Shown: positions 33,018 through 42,375, numbered from the stretch's first letter. The stretch: 64,000 bases of DNA from Microcella putealis (GCF_004216575.1 NZ_SGWW01000002.1:62001-126000), one strand, 5' to 3'. Translations and numbers: made by a program. Notes: a model not told the origin generated them from the sequence alone.

Positions 33018-34841
33018 CTACGCGTCGGCGATGGTGAGCAGCACAGTCCCGGCGGGCACGGTCTCGCCGACCGCCGCGCCGATGCTCGCCACGACGCCGT
33101 CTTTGTGCGCGGTCATCGGCTGCTCCATCTTCATGGCCTCGAGAACGACGACCAGGTCGCCGGCGACGACCGCGTCACCCTCCGACACCGCGAGCTTCAC
33201 GACCGTTGCCTGCATGGGGCTCGTGATGCTGTCGCCCGAACCTCCGGCACCCGCAGCGCCCGCGCCGCCGCGACGACGCGGTGCGGGGGCCGTGCCAACC
33301 CCGGCGCCCGAGCGGGCTCCGCCTGCCGAGCCCGCGGCACCCGATGCGACGCCGCCGGCGCCGAGCAGCGACTCGGGCAGCGACACCTCCATGCGCTTGC
33401 CGTTGACCTCGACGATGACACTCGAGCGGGGCGCCGGCCCGGTCACCTCCGAGCCGGTGAGGGTGCCGCTCCAGGGCTCCAGCTCGTTCGCGAACTCGGT
33501 CTCGATCCAGCGCGTGTACACGCTGAACGGCGAGCCGTCGGCCGGCGCGAACGCCGGGTCGTCGACGACCGCTCGGTGGAACGGCAGCACGGTCGGAAGG
33601 CCGGCCACCTCGAATTCGGCGAGGGCGCGTCGCGAACGCTCGAGAGCATCCTCTCGACTCTTGCCCGTCACGATGAGCTTCGCGAGAAGCGAGTCGAACG
33701 CGCCCGAGATCACGTCGCCGGTGGTGACGCCCGAGTCGACCCGCACGCCGGGGCCGCCGGGGAAGCGCAGGGCGTGCACGGGGCCGGGCATCGGCATGAA
33801 GTTGAGTCCGGGGTCTTCGCCGTTGATGCGGAACTCGATCGAGTGGCCGTGCGCGACGGGGTCGTCGTAGCCGATCTCTTCGCCCTCGGCGATGCGGAAC
33901 TGCTCGCGCACGAGATCGATTCCGGTGACCTCTTCTGAGACCGGATGCTCGACCTGCAGTCGCGTATTCACCTCGAGGAATGAGACGGTTCCGTCGGCGC
34001 CGATGAGGAACTCGCAGGTGCCAGCCCCGAGGTACTTCGCCTCCCGCAGGATCGCCTTGGACGCCTCGTATAGCAGTGTCGTCTGCGCTTCGCTGAGGAA
34101 CGGCGCGGGCGCCTCCTCGACGAGCTTCTGGTGGCGGCGCTGCAGCGAGCAGTCGCGGGTTGAGATGACGACGACGTTGCCGTGCGCATCGGCGAGGCAC
34201 TGGGTTTCGACGTGGCGGGGCTTGTCGAGGTACTTCTCGACGAAGCACTCGCCCCGGCCGAAGGCGGCGATCGCCTCCCGGGTGGCCGACTCGAACAGCT
34301 CGGGCACCTCGTCGCGCGTGCGGGCGACCTTAAGGCCCCGGCCGCCACCGCCGTAGGCCGCCTTGATGGCGACGGGCAGGCCGTGCTGGTCGACGAACTC
34401 GAGCACCTCGGCGGCCGATTCGACGGGGTTCAGCGTGCCGGGGGCGAGCGGCGCGCCCACCTTTTCGGCGATGTGCCGAGCGCGCACCTTGTCGCCGAGC
34501 GCCTCGATCGCCTCAGGCGAGGGGCCGATCCAGATGAGCCCGGCCTCGATGACGGCGCGGGCGAAGTCGGCGTTTTCGGCGAGGAACCCGTAGCCCGGGT
34601 GTACGGCGTCGGCCCCCGAGCGGCGCGCGATCGAGAGCAGCTTGTCGATGACGAGGTAGGTCTCGGCGCTGGTCGAGCCGCCGAGCGCGTACGCCTCGTC
34701 GGCGAGTACGACGTGCCGCGCGTCCCGATCCTGGTCGGCGTAGACGGCGACGGTGCCGATGCGGGCGTCGCGGGCGGCGCGGATGACGCGGACGGCGATC
34801 TCTCCGCGGTTGGCGATGAGCACCTTCGAGATTCGGGCCAT
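33018..34841 (-). CDS. Acyl-CoA carboxylase alpha chain (biotin carboxylase plus biotin carrier)
   Basis: 607 residues. The biotin carboxylase part (1-450) has [20 protein letters not shown]-grasp loop [12 protein letters not shown], catalytic [13 protein letters not shown] equivalent ([14 protein letters not shown]) and the R-x-N-x-E-D region (FRINGEDPG). A linker of about 60 residues very rich in Gly, Ala and Ser precedes the biotinyl domain at the C-terminus, with the biotin-accepting Lys in [11 protein letters not shown]. It carboxylates biotin for acetyl-CoA and/or propionyl-CoA carboxylation, together with the beta and epsilon subunits at 40490-42369. Biotin ligase (43441) should modify it. 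Comparable to AccA3/AccA2-type chains. The start follows TAGGGT at leaderless spacing. Confidence 0.95.
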   Translation of the reverse strand: MARISKVLIANRGEIAVRVIRAARDARIGTVAVYADQDRDARHVVLADEAYALGGSTSAETYLVIDKLLSIARRSGADAVHPGYGFLAENADFARAVIEAGLIWIGPSPEAIEALGDKVRARHIAEKVGAPLAPGTLNPVESAAEVLEFVDQHGLPVAIKAAYGGGGRGLKVARTRDEVPELFESATREAIAAFGRGECFVEKYLDKPRHVETQCLADAHGNVVVISTRDCSLQRRHQKLVEEAPAPFLSEAQTTLLYEASKAILREAKYLGAGTCEFLIGADGTVSFLEVNTRLQVEHPVSEEVTGIDLVREQFRIAEGEEIGYDDPVAHGHSIEFRINGEDPGLNFMPMPGPVHALRFPGGPGVRVDSGVTTGDVISGAFDSLLAKLIVTGKSREDALERSRRALAEFEVAGLPTVLPFHRAVVDDPAFAPADGSPFSVYTRWIETEFANELEPWSGTLTGSEVTGPAPRSSVIVEVNGKRMEVSLPESLLGAGGVASGAAGSAGGARSGAGVGTAPAPRRRGGAGAAGAGGSGDSITSPMQATVVKLAVSEGDAVVAGDLVVVLEAMKMEQPMTAHKDGVVASIGAAVGETVPAGTVLLTIADA

Positions 34842-34849
34842 GGTTCTCT

Positions 34850-34855
34850 ACCCTA
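34850..34855 (-). promoter_or_regulatory. -10 box TAGGGT for the acyl-CoA carboxylase alpha gene
   Basis: TAGGGT on the minus strand, 8 bases before the ATG at 34841. Confidence 0.5.
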
Positions 34856-34881
34856 GGCCCGGCTCAGCGAGCGGCGGTTGG

Positions 34882-34942
34882 CGCGCATCCACAAAAGCCC
34901 GCGGACAGCGTTGCGTGAGCCGACAACGCAGGCGGATGCGCG
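34882..34942 (-). terminator. Branched hairpin directly after the Maf stop codon
   Basis: Outer arms CGCGCATCC (34882-34890) and GGATGCGCG (34934-34942) pair perfectly; an inner stem GCGTTG (34908-34913) and CAACGC (34924-34929) also pairs. It begins at the base after the Maf stop and ends before the -10 box of the next gene, so it probably terminates the Maf transcript. Confidence 0.6.
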
Positions 34943-35584
34943 TTACCGGTTCCAGAGCTCGGTGAACCGCCCGCCGAGTTCGTGCACCAGCACGCGCAGC
35001 AGGGGCACGCTGAGGCCGACGACCGTGTGCGGGTCGCCGTCGATGCGGTCGATGAACGCCGCACCCTTCGAGTCGATGGTGAAGGCGCCGGCGACCTTCA
35101 GTGGCTCGCCCGTGGCGATGTAGGCGTCGAGTTCGGCGTCTTCGATGTCGCTGGCGAAGTGCACGACGGCGCTCGTCGCCCGCCCCACGGCTCCCTGCAC
35201 GCGGCCGCCGCGGTGGTCGATGAGCCAGTGGCCCGAGTGCAGCACGCCGCTGCGCCCCCGCTGAACCCGCCAGCGCTCGCGCGCCACCTCCGGGTGGTGG
35301 GGCTTGCCGTACACCACGCCGTCGAGCTCGAACGCGCTGTCGCCGCCGAGAATGAACCCGTCGATCGGAGCCCCGTCGACCTCGGCACCAACGATGGCCT
35401 CGGCTTTCAGCCGGGCGAGCAGCTGCACCATTTCTGCGGCGGGCATCGGGTGGCCGAGCTCGGCTTCGCGGGCGGCGACGGCCGCTTCTTCGTCGACGCC
35501 GGGGGCGTGGGTGAGGGGCTCGATGCCGACGCTGCGCAGGGTCGCGAGCCGCGCGGGCGAGGTGGAGGCGAGGTACAGGCGCAC
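34943..35584 (-). CDS. Maf-family nucleoside triphosphate pyrophosphatase
   Basis: Hydrolyses non-canonical or excess NTPs such as dTTP, UTP or modified nucleotides to NMP and pyrophosphate. 213 residues from the GTG at 35584. The family opening RLYLASTSPARLATLRSVG, the catalytic ILGGDSAFELDGVVYGKP (general-base Asp) and the end motif FTIDSKGAAFIDRIDGDPHTVVGLS are visible. The GTG is chosen because a TACGAT box ends 6 bases upstream; an in-frame ATG at 35608 would add eight residues before the conserved start. It is divergent from the RNA methyltransferase gene. Confidence 0.92.
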   Translation of the reverse strand: MRLYLASTSPARLATLRSVGIEPLTHAPGVDEEAAVAAREAELGHPMPAAEMVQLLARLKAEAIVGAEVDGAPIDGFILGGDSAFELDGVVYGKPHHPEVARERWRVQRGRSGVLHSGHWLIDHRGGRVQGAVGRATSAVVHFASDIEDAELDAYIATGEPLKVAGAFTIDSKGAAFIDRIDGDPHTVVGLSVPLLRVLVHELGGRFTELWNR

Positions 35585-35590
35585 GCCCCG

Positions 35591-35619
35591 ATCGTAGGTG
35601 GCGCGCACGCGCCTACGCT
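35591..35619. promoter_or_regulatory. Back-to-back -10 boxes for Maf and the RNA methyltransferase
   Basis: Minus-strand TACGAT (35596-35591) is 6 bases before the Maf GTG; plus-strand TACGCT (35614-35619) is 6 bases before the methyltransferase ATG. Only 17 bases separate them, so the promoters overlap. Confidence 0.5.
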
Positions 35620-35625
35620 GGGTTC

Positions 35626-36924
35626 ATGACTGTTCCCGCCTCCGACAGCGCCCGCAGCAGCGGCCCTGTCCCCGCCCCTGGCACCGAACTTGAGCTGACC
35701 GTCGACCGCATGGCCCACGGCGGAGTGGGCGTCGCCCGGCACGACGGCCGCGTCGTTTTCGTGGCCGACGCGATTCCGGGTGAGACGGTGCGCGCCCGCC
35801 TCACCGAGACGCGCAAGAAGAGCTTCTGGCGCGCCGACACGATCGAGGTGCTGACTCCCAGCGAGCACCGCCGCCCCCATGTCTGGGCGGAGGCAGGCGT
35901 CGAGCGCGACCCGGCCGACCGCGCGGGCGGCGCCGACTTCGGGCACATCGCGCTCGAGCACCAGCGCGAGCTGAAGCGGCGCGTGCTCGTCGAATCGATG
36001 GCGCGCATGGGGCGCGTCGATCTGGAGGACGGCTCCGAGCATCCGGCGGCCGGGGTGCGCGTTCAGGCGCTTCCGGGCGATGACGCGGCGAACGGCCTGG
36101 GCTGGCGCACCCGCATTCGGATGCACGTGGCCGCTGACGGCCGCATCGGTCCGATGGCGGCGCGCTCGCACCGCGTCGTTCCGGTCACCGACGTGCCGCT
36201 CGCGACGGCTGCTGTGCAGGTGGCTGCCCCGTTCGCCGAGCGCTTCACCGGGGTGCCGACGGTCGACGTGCTGGCCCCGACGGTGGGCGACCCGCGCCTC
36301 ATCATCGGCGAGCAGGCCCCGTCGCCCATTCGCGAGGTGGTCGGCGGGCGCGAGTTCCGGCTCGACGACTCGGGCTTCTGGCAGGTGCACCGCGAGGCGC
36401 CGGCGGCGTTGAGCGCCGCCGTGCAGCGGGCGCTGCGTGCCGAGCTCGTCGACCCCCGGGCGCACAACCTTGATCTGTACGGCGGGGTGGGGTTGCTTGC
36501 CGCGGCGCTGGCCGACGCCGCGGGCCCCGACACGGTCGTCACGAGTGTCGAGGCCGACGAGCGCGCGACCGATCATGCGGCCGAGAACCTCGCCGAGTGG
36601 CTCGGGGCGCAGGCCGAGACAGGCCGGGTCGATCGCTGGCTGCGCGCGCTGGAGGCGAGCGCCTCGGCGGCCGAGCGTGATCGGCTGCGGGCGGCGACGG
36701 TCGTGCTTGATCCGCCGCGTGCGGGAGCCGGTCGCGACGTGATGGATGCGCTGGGTCGCCTCGCGCCCGAACAACTGGTGTACGTGGCGTGCGATCCGGT
36801 CGCGCTGGCACGCGATGTCGCCCTCGCGGCCGAGCACGGCTACGCGCTCACCCGCCTCGAGGCATTTGACCTGTTTCCGCACACGCACCACCTCGAGGCA
36901 GTCGCGACGCTCGTGCGCGCCTGA
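35626..36924 (+). CDS. 23S rRNA/tRNA (uracil-5-)-methyltransferase-like protein (TrmA/RlmD family)
   Basis: 432 residues. An N-terminal TRAM domain (residues 18-75, LELTVDRMAHGGVGVARHDG) is followed by a class I SAM-dependent methyltransferase domain: LDLYGGVGLLAAAL (SAM site), VVLDPPRAGAGRDV, and VYVACDPVALARD with the Cys expected to attack the uracil. The iron-sulfur cluster cysteines of RlmD-type enzymes are missing (GGADFGHIALEHQ where C-G-G-C is usual). It should methylate a uridine in rRNA or tRNA; which one cannot be told. Leaderless -10 box at 35614-35619. Confidence 0.9.
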   Translation: MTVPASDSARSSGPVPAPGTELELTVDRMAHGGVGVARHDGRVVFVADAIPGETVRARLTETRKKSFWRADTIEVLTPSEHRRPHVWAEAGVERDPADRAGGADFGHIALEHQRELKRRVLVESMARMGRVDLEDGSEHPAAGVRVQALPGDDAANGLGWRTRIRMHVAADGRIGPMAARSHRVVPVTDVPLATAAVQVAAPFAERFTGVPTVDVLAPTVGDPRLIIGEQAPSPIREVVGGREFRLDDSGFWQVHREAPAALSAAVQRALRAELVDPRAHNLDLYGGVGLLAAALADAAGPDTVVTSVEADERATDHAAENLAEWLGAQAETGRVDRWLRALEASASAAERDRLRAATVVLDPPRAGAGRDVMDALGRLAPEQLVYVACDPVALARDVALAAEHGYALTRLEAFDLFPHTHHLEAVATLVRA

Positions 36925-37038
36925 TTCGCGCGACGAGATCGCACCGATAGCATGGCCGCGTCGTACCCGATCGACCGCGCGGGGTATGGCCGTGATGACT
37001 CGCGCGTGGTGACAGGGTTTCGATAGTCAGGGTGACGC

Positions 37039-37716
37039 GTGGCGGGTTCCGAGAGCAGGCAGCATCGAGTCGCGGTCGTTGACGACCACGAGTCGGTTCG
37101 TCTCGGCCTGCAGGCGGCATTCACGAACGCGGGCTTCGACTTCGTGCTCGCGGCCGCGACGGTGCCCGAACTCGTCGAAGGGCTTGCGGGCCGCGAGGTC
37201 GACGTGGTCGTGCTCGACCTGAGCCTCGGCGACGGCTCAAGCGTGACCGAGAACGTCAAGAACGTGCAGACTCTCGGCTCGGCCGTGCTCGTGCACTCGA
37301 TCGCTGACCGTGTCGCGCTCGTTCGGGAGGCGCTGGCCGCCGGTGCCGCCGGGGTTATTCCCAAGGCGTCGAGCACGCGCACCGTGATTCAGGCCGCCGA
37401 GACGGTCGCTCGCGGCGAGGTGCTCAACAACCTCGAGTGGGCGAGCGCGATTGACGCCGACCGCGACTTCGCGAAGGCCCAGCTCGGGCGCCGCGAGCGC
37501 GAGATTCTGCACCTGTACGCGAGCGGGCTGCCGCTGAAGCTCGCCGCCCAGCAGCTGGGCATCGGCTACGCGACGGCCCGCGAGTATCTCGACCGCATCC
37601 GTCAGAAGTACGTCGAGGTGGGGCGCCCCGCTCCGACGAAGGTTGACCTTTTGCGCCGCGCCGTCGAAGACGGAATTCTGCCCGGGCTCGACACGGATGA
37701 CGACGACACCGACTGA
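37039..37716 (+). CDS. Response regulator, NarL/LuxR type
   Basis: 225 residues. The receiver domain has acidic pocket Asp15-Asp16 (VVDDHESV), phospho-acceptor Asp60 (VVVLDLSLGDG) and a conserved Lys in GVIPKAS. The C-terminal helix-turn-helix is at about 150-205 (LGRREREILHLYASGLPLKL, then AAQQLGIGYATAREYLDRIR). The tail is acidic (DTDDDDTD). It overlaps the downstream kinase gene by 20 bases. Starts at GTG 37039 after a GATAGT sequence 11 bases upstream. The targets are unknown. Confidence 0.93.
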   Translation: MAGSESRQHRVAVVDDHESVRLGLQAAFTNAGFDFVLAAATVPELVEGLAGREVDVVVLDLSLGDGSSVTENVKNVQTLGSAVLVHSIADRVALVREALAAGAAGVIPKASSTRTVIQAAETVARGEVLNNLEWASAIDADRDFAKAQLGRREREILHLYASGLPLKLAAQQLGIGYATAREYLDRIRQKYVEVGRPAPTKVDLLRRAVEDGILPGLDTDDDDTD

Positions 37717-39052
37717 GCCGCCCCCGGTTCCGTCTACGGGCTCACGGGCGAGCAGCGGCACGACAAACGCGACGAGCACGCGCGCTCCGACCGCCGCCCC
37801 GCCCGAGATGAAGGCGCCGCTCGCGCCGCTCAGCCGCCGCCGCGTCGACACGATCCTGTCGCGGGCTGTGGCCGGCTTCGGCATCGTGTTCGGCGCCCAG
37901 GCGATTCCGGCGATGCTCGCGCAGTACGGGTTCGCCGAGCCGATGTGGGCGATGATCGCGATCCCCGTCGTCTACGCCTCGCTCGTCTTCTCGCTGCTCT
38001 GCGCGCTCGCGAAGCGCTTCGTGGTCGGGGCCGCCCGCGTCGTCGCCTTCATCTACATCGCGGCCCTGGTGACCTGGCCGTTGTTCGTCGCCGACCCCGC
38101 GCAGGTGCAGTCGGGCGACCACTGGCTATACCAGCTGACGACTGTCGCGACCGCGGCGGCGGCGATCGGCTTCCGCACGCGCATCGCCACGATCTACCTC
38201 GTCGTTGTGCCGCTCATCTACGGCGTGATTCGGGCGCTCCCGCAGGGCGGCACGGGCCCCGTCGAGCTCGGCTTCTTCAACGCGGTGTACGCGATCATCC
38301 TCGGCGCCGCGGTGCTCGTGATCGTCACGATGCTGCGGGTTGCCGCGTCCAACGTCGACACCGCCCAGCAGACGGCTCTCAGTCGCTACTCACGCGCGGT
38401 GCGCCAGCACGCAACCGAGGTCGAGCGCGTGCAGGTCGACGCGATCGTGCACGACAGCGTGTTGACGACGCTTTTGACCGCCGCGCGCGCCCACGGTGAC
38501 CGCGAGCAGGCGCTCGCTGGCCGCATGGCCGCCGACGCGATGCGGCACCTCGCTGACGCGGCGCTTGTGACGCCCGACGACGGGTCGACGGTGCGTTTCC
38601 GCCAGCTCGCCGACCGCCTGGGCGCGGCAGCGCGCGGCATGCCGGTCGCCTTTTCGCTGCGCCGCCGCGGGGTGGATGCGCGCATCATTCCCGCAGGCAC
38701 GGCCGAGTCGCTCTACTCCGCCGCGATGCAAGCGATGGTCAACAGCGCTCAACACGCGGGAGGCCCCGGCGTACGCCGCTGGCTACACGTGACCGGGATG
38801 CCCGAGGGGCTCATCGAGATCGTGGTCGGTGATGCCGGTGCTGGCTTCGACCTCGCGAGCGTGCCGGAGGAGCGCCTCGGCGTGCGGCGCTCCATCGTGG
38901 AGCGCACCGCCAGCGGCGGCGGCACGGCCGAGGTGGCGAGTGCGCCCGGTCGCGGCACCGTCGTCACGCTGCACTGGTCGGGTGCCGTAGACGAGGCCGC
39001 TGACGCCGACCGCGATGAGAGCTCCGACGATACCGCCGGGGGCACCGCATGA
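37697..39052 (+). CDS. Sensor histidine kinase (HisKA_3-like, membrane bound)
   Basis: About 451 residues from the ATG at 37697. A Thr/Ser/Pro-rich cytoplasmic leader (1-45) is followed by five or six membrane helices (about 58-215) and a coiled region. The phospho-acceptor His is expected at His252 in DAIVHDSVLTTLL. The ATPase domain has an N-box around Asn349 (VNSAQHAG), G1 box DAGAGFD (379-385) and G2 GRGTVV (418-423). No extracellular sensor domain is present, so sensing is probably through the membrane helices. Its partner is the regulator that it overlaps. The third gene overlaps its stop (ATGA), giving a tightly coupled three-gene unit. Confidence 0.9.
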   Translation: MTTTPTEPPPVPSTGSRASSGTTNATSTRAPTAAPPEMKAPLAPLSRRRVDTILSRAVAGFGIVFGAQAIPAMLAQYGFAEPMWAMIAIPVVYASLVFSLLCALAKRFVVGAARVVAFIYIAALVTWPLFVADPAQVQSGDHWLYQLTTVATAAAAIGFRTRIATIYLVVVPLIYGVIRALPQGGTGPVELGFFNAVYAIILGAAVLVIVTMLRVAASNVDTAQQTALSRYSRAVRQHATEVERVQVDAIVHDSVLTTLLTAARAHGDREQALAGRMAADAMRHLADAALVTPDDGSTVRFRQLADRLGAAARGMPVAFSLRRRGVDARIIPAGTAESLYSAAMQAMVNSAQHAGGPGVRRWLHVTGMPEGLIEIVVGDAGAGFDLASVPEERLGVRRSIVERTASGGGTAEVASAPGRGTVVTLHWSGAVDEAADADRDESSDDTAGGTA

Positions 39053-40083
39053 GAATCGGCGTCCCCCGCGGACTCATCGTGGCGCTCGCGAGCGTCTTCT
39101 CGGGTTACCACGTGGTGCTCGGCCTCTACACGATCGATGTGCCGTCGAACCCGCTGCCGATCATCGCGGCAATGGCCCTGTACCTCGCGGCAACCGGGTT
39201 GAGCCTGGCGCCCGGGCAGCCCGAACGCATGTCCACGTGGCTGGCGGGGCTCAACGTGCTGGTGTGCGCCGCCATGCCCCTGCTGATCGCCCCCTGGCTC
39301 GACCTGGAGCGCGAGGGCGGCCTCGGCTACGCCACCTGGTACGTCGCCGCCATTGGCACGCTGATGACGATCACCTCGACGCGTCGCCGTCACATGTTTG
39401 CTTGGGCGGGCATCGGAATCCTCGTGGTGCACACGATCGTCTGGGGCGGCTTCGGCGCCGTGCTGGGCATTGGCGTGGTCGGCAGCATCGTGTGGGTCGC
39501 GATTTCGCACATTCTGTCGCGCGCGCTCGCGTCGGCGTCTCGCGACGCCCTGCAGTTCGCCGAGGCCGAACGAGAGGCGACGAACTGGGAGGCCGCGCAG
39601 GAGGCGCACCTCACCGAGCGTCAGGTGCGGCTGGGTACCACGACCGACCGGGCGCTTCCCATGTTGAGTCTCATCGCCGAGCGCAACGGTGCCCTCACCG
39701 AGACCGAACGTGCCGAGTGTTTGTATCTTGAGGCGGGCATCCGCGATGAGATTCGTGGCCGGTCGCTTCTGAACGATCGGGTGCGTTGGGCGGTGTTGGA
39801 TGCTCGACGCCGTGGCGCCGTCGTCACCCTTTTCGACGAGGGCGGCCTCGACGACATCGACGCGGCGCGCATGCAGCCGGCGCTCGATCGGCTGGCCGAT
39901 GCGATCGCCGGCACCCAGGCGCGACGCATCATCGCGCGCACGGCGCCGGCCGACTCGGACGTGGCGATCACCGTTGTGGGCCTCACCCCGACGGGCGAGG
40001 CGAGCTCGAGTGAGCTCGGCAGCGACGACGAAGAGAGTGACGACGACGAGGTCGATCTCTGGCTGGAGATCGCGAAGCCCTAG
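39049..40083 (+). CDS. Kinase-like membrane protein lacking an ATPase domain; third gene of the two-component unit
   Basis: 344 residues. Five or six membrane helices in residues 8-155 are arranged like those of the kinase next door. A cytoplasmic helical segment follows (RDALQFAEAEREATNWEAAQ), then an alpha/beta part (ERAECLYLEAGIRDEIRGRS, and later VVTLFDEGGLDD). The segment around ERAECLYLEAGIRDEIRG resembles the region between the phosphotransfer helices and the ATPase of histidine kinases. No His-box, N-box or Gly-rich ATP lid is present. The tail is very acidic (SDDEESDDDEVD). It may be a degenerate kinase that modulates the true one. It is translationally coupled to the kinase and followed by a terminator. 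Confidence 0.75.
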   Translation: MRIGVPRGLIVALASVFSGYHVVLGLYTIDVPSNPLPIIAAMALYLAATGLSLAPGQPERMSTWLAGLNVLVCAAMPLLIAPWLDLEREGGLGYATWYVAAIGTLMTITSTRRRHMFAWAGIGILVVHTIVWGGFGAVLGIGVVGSIVWVAISHILSRALASASRDALQFAEAEREATNWEAAQEAHLTERQVRLGTTTDRALPMLSLIAERNGALTETERAECLYLEAGIRDEIRGRSLLNDRVRWAVLDARRRGAVVTLFDEGGLDDIDAARMQPALDRLADAIAGTQARRIIARTAPADSDVAITVVGLTPTGEASSSELGSDDEESDDDEVDLWLEIAKP

Positions 40084-40104
40084 GCATCTCGCCGGGAAAA
40101 GATT

Positions 40105-40135
40105 GAGGGGCCGGAGTACCCATCTCCGGCCCCTC
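40105..40135 (+). terminator. Terminator after the two-component unit
   Basis: A perfect 12-bp stem, GAGGGGCCGGAG (40105-40116) and CTCCGGCCCCTC (40124-40135), loop TACCCAT, followed by ATTAT; it begins 22 bases after the stop codon. Confidence 0.85.
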
Positions 40136-40291
40136 ATTATCGAGTGAGTGACGCAACCCGAATGCGTCTCTTACTCGCCCCCCAATCGTCGACCTCTTAC
40201 CCTGTCGGTCGAGACGGGCGATGTGCGGATACCGCTCCATCGAGTACCTCTAGTGTGCTCGCCACCCCAGCCTGTGGAAAGTCGGCATTTG

Positions 40292-40388
40292 GGGGGACAT
40301 GTGGGGGACAATCCTGATCCCAACTGGGGGACAAAACCCCCCCATTTGGGGGCTTATTTCCCGAAAAACGGTCGATTTCGGGGGACAA
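40292..40388 (-). repeat. Cluster of four TTGTCCCCC repeats (minus strand)
   Basis: GGGGGACAA on the plus strand occurs at 40303-40311, 40326-40334 and 40380-40388, with a fourth 8-of-9 copy at 40292-40300. Starts are spaced 11, 23 and 54 bases apart. The first six bases of the minus-strand form, TTGTCC, are shared with the actinobacterial DnaA box TTGTCCACA. Confidence 0.65.
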
Positions 40389-40489
40389 AGTTCTCCACAG
40401 GCACGAATCTGTGCGCGCTCCCAACGAAACGCGACGAAATCCGAAGCATTGTTATGCGGATCCCGTTGTTTCCGGGCGGTACCGGGGGT

Positions 40490-40774
40490 TTAGGGGCGCA
40501 GCCCCACCGACGCACGCCACTGCCCGGGGCCGGCCGTCAGCGGAGCGCGCATGACCCGTGCACTGCGCTCCCAGAAGTTCACCGGGGGCGCGACGGGCTC
40601 GGCGCCGAGGGCCGCACGCTCGGCGGCCACCGCGGCGATCACGACCTGGATGGCGGCGAGCTCCTCATCGCTGGGGTTGCCCGCGACGAAGCGGAGGGAG
40701 AGCGGCGCCGCGCCGTCCTCGATGCCCGCGCCCCGCGCATCCTCGCCGCTCTGCTCGACTGTGGCGTCGCTCAC
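40490..40774 (-). CDS. Acyl-CoA carboxylase epsilon subunit
   Basis: 94 residues. The conserved C-terminal pattern of actinobacterial AccE/PccE peptides is present: [20 protein letters not shown] and then WRASVGLRP. The middle has the short helix [17 protein letters not shown]. The epsilon peptide binds the alpha and beta chains and stimulates activity. Its ATG overlaps the beta subunit stop by 4 bases, so the pair is coupled. Confidence 0.92.
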   Translation of the reverse strand: MSDATVEQSGEDARGAGIEDGAAPLSLRFVAGNPSDEELAAIQVVIAAVAAERAALGAEPVAPPVNFWERSARVMRAPLTAGPGQWRASVGLRP

Positions 40775-42369
40775 AGCGGGATGTTCCCGTGCTTCTTCGG
40801 CGGCAGGCTCGCGCGCTTGCCCTTGAGGGCGCGCAGGGCCTTGATGATCGCCGCGCGGGTGGCCGCCGGCTCGATGATGCCGTCGATCTCGCCGCGCTCG
40901 GCCGCGAGGAAGGGGCTCGCCACGTTGTAGGTGTACTCGTTCGCGAGGCGCGTGCGCACGGCGGCGACGTCTTCGCCGGCGGCCTCAGCCGCCCGAATCT
41001 TGTCGCGGTACAGGATGTTGACCGCACCCTGGCCGCCCATGACCGCGATCTCGGCGGTCGGCCAGGCAAGGTTCATGTCGGCACCGAGCTGCTTCGAGCC
41101 CATGACGATGTAGGCGCCGCCGTAGGCCTTGCGCGTGATGACGGTGACGAGCGGAACGGTGGCCTCGGCGTAGGCGTACAGCAGCTTGGCGCCGCGGCGA
41201 ATGACGCCCGTCCACTCTTGGTCGGTGCCGGGCAGATACCCGGGCACGTCGACGAGGGTCACGATCGGAATCGAGAAGGCGTCGCAGAAGCGCACGAAGC
41301 GGGCGGCCTTCTCGCCGGCGTCGATGTTGAGCGTGCCCGCCATCGCGTTCGGCTGGTTGGCGATGACGCCGACGCTGCGGCCCTCGACGCGGGCGAATCC
41401 GATGACGATGTTCGGGGCGAACAGCGGCTGCACCTCGAGAAAGCTGCCCTCGTCGACGACGTGGTCGATGATGTCGAGCACGTCGTACGGCTGGTTGGGG
41501 CTGTCGGGCACCATCTGGTTGAGGCGCCGGTCGGCGTCGGTGATCTCGAGTTCGGCGTGCGACTCGTACTGGGGCAGCTCTGCGAGGTTGTTGTCGGGTA
41601 GGTAGCTGAGCAGGGCGCGGGCGTAGTCGAAGGCGTCGTGCTCGTCGTCGGCCAGGTAGTGGCTGACGCCCGAGGTGCGGTTGTGCGTGAGGGCGCCGCC
41701 GAGCTCTTCCATGCCGACGTCTTCGCCGGTGACGGTCTTGATGACGTCGGGGCCCGTGACGAACATCTGGCTGGTCTTGTCGACCATGATCACGAAGTCG
41801 GTGAGAGCGGGGGAGTAGACGGCGCCGCCGGCCGCCGGGCCGCAGATGATCGAGATCTGCGGGATGACGCCCGAGGCCGCCGTGTTGCGGCGGAAGATCT
41901 CGCCGTACTTACCCAGGGCGACGACGCCCTCCTGGATGCGCGCCCCACCCGAGTCGAGGATGCCGATGATGGGCACCCCGGTCTTGATGGCGAGCTCCAT
42001 CACCTTGATGATCTTCTCGCCGGCCACCTCGCCGAGCGAGCCGCCGAAGATCGTGAAGTCTTGGCTGTAGACCGCGACCTGGCGGCCGTGGATGGTGCCG
42101 GTGCCCGTGACGACCGAGTCACCGTAGGGGCGCTTGGCTTCCATGCCGAAGGCGTGCGTGCGGTGGCGTACGAACTCGTCGAGCTCGACGAAGCTGCCGT
42201 GGTCGAGCAGCGCGTCGATGCGCTCGCGGGCGGTGAGCTTGCCCTTGGCGTGCTGCTTTTCGATGGCGGCTTCCCCGGCCGCGGTCACGGCCTCGTGGTA
42301 GCGGCGCTTGAGGTCGGCGATCTTGCCAGCCGTCGTCGTGAGGTCGGGGGCAGGAGTCTCGTCGGTCAC
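40771..42369 (-). CDS. Acyl-CoA carboxylase beta subunit (carboxyltransferase)
   Basis: 532 residues, carboxyltransferase family of AccD5/PccB type. It transfers carboxyl from biotin to acetyl-CoA or propionyl-CoA. The N-terminal half has [42 protein letters not shown] and [14 protein letters not shown] (oxyanion hole). The C-terminal half has DVPGYLPG, then [20 protein letters not shown] and [14 protein letters not shown], and ends in [10 protein letters not shown], the usual tail for this family. The GTG at 42369 follows TAGGCT by 6 bases. Its biotinylated partner is the alpha chain at 33018-34841. Confidence 0.96.
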   Translation of the reverse strand: MTDETPAPDLTTTAGKIADLKRRYHEAVTAAGEAAIEKQHAKGKLTARERIDALLDHGSFVELDEFVRHRTHAFGMEAKRPYGDSVVTGTGTIHGRQVAVYSQDFTIFGGSLGEVAGEKIIKVMELAIKTGVPIIGILDSGGARIQEGVVALGKYGEIFRRNTAASGVIPQISIICGPAAGGAVYSPALTDFVIMVDKTSQMFVTGPDVIKTVTGEDVGMEELGGALTHNRTSGVSHYLADDEHDAFDYARALLSYLPDNNLAELPQYESHAELEITDADRRLNQMVPDSPNQPYDVLDIIDHVVDEGSFLEVQPLFAPNIVIGFARVEGRSVGVIANQPNAMAGTLNIDAGEKAARFVRFCDAFSIPIVTLVDVPGYLPGTDQEWTGVIRRGAKLLYAYAEATVPLVTVITRKAYGGAYIVMGSKQLGADMNLAWPTAEIAVMGGQGAVNILYRDKIRAAEAAGEDVAAVRTRLANEYTYNVASPFLAAERGEIDGIIEPAATRAAIIKALRALKGKRASLPPKKHGNIPL

Positions 42370-42375
42370 CGTGTC

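Larger units (their letters stand above)
40084..40489. other. Unusual intergenic region with G-tracts and DnaA-box-like sites
   Basis: 406 bases without a supported gene between two convergent units. After the terminator (40105-40135) the base composition changes: runs of five to seven G or C, A/T-rich patches, and repeated GGGGGACAA. TTCTCCACA (40391-40399, plus) and CTTTCCACA (40281-40273, minus) differ from TTATCCACA at one and two positions. No tRNA-like or rho-independent structure was found in 40140-40489. Confidence 0.6.

Noticed and set aside
40292..40388. CRISPR-like array
   Set aside because: Repeats are only 9 bases, spacing is irregular, and there are no cas genes in the window.
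40197..40424. A 75-codon minus-strand frame in the G-tract region
   Set aside because: It has no ribosome site, and its Pro/Gly composition comes from the G-tract repeats themselves.
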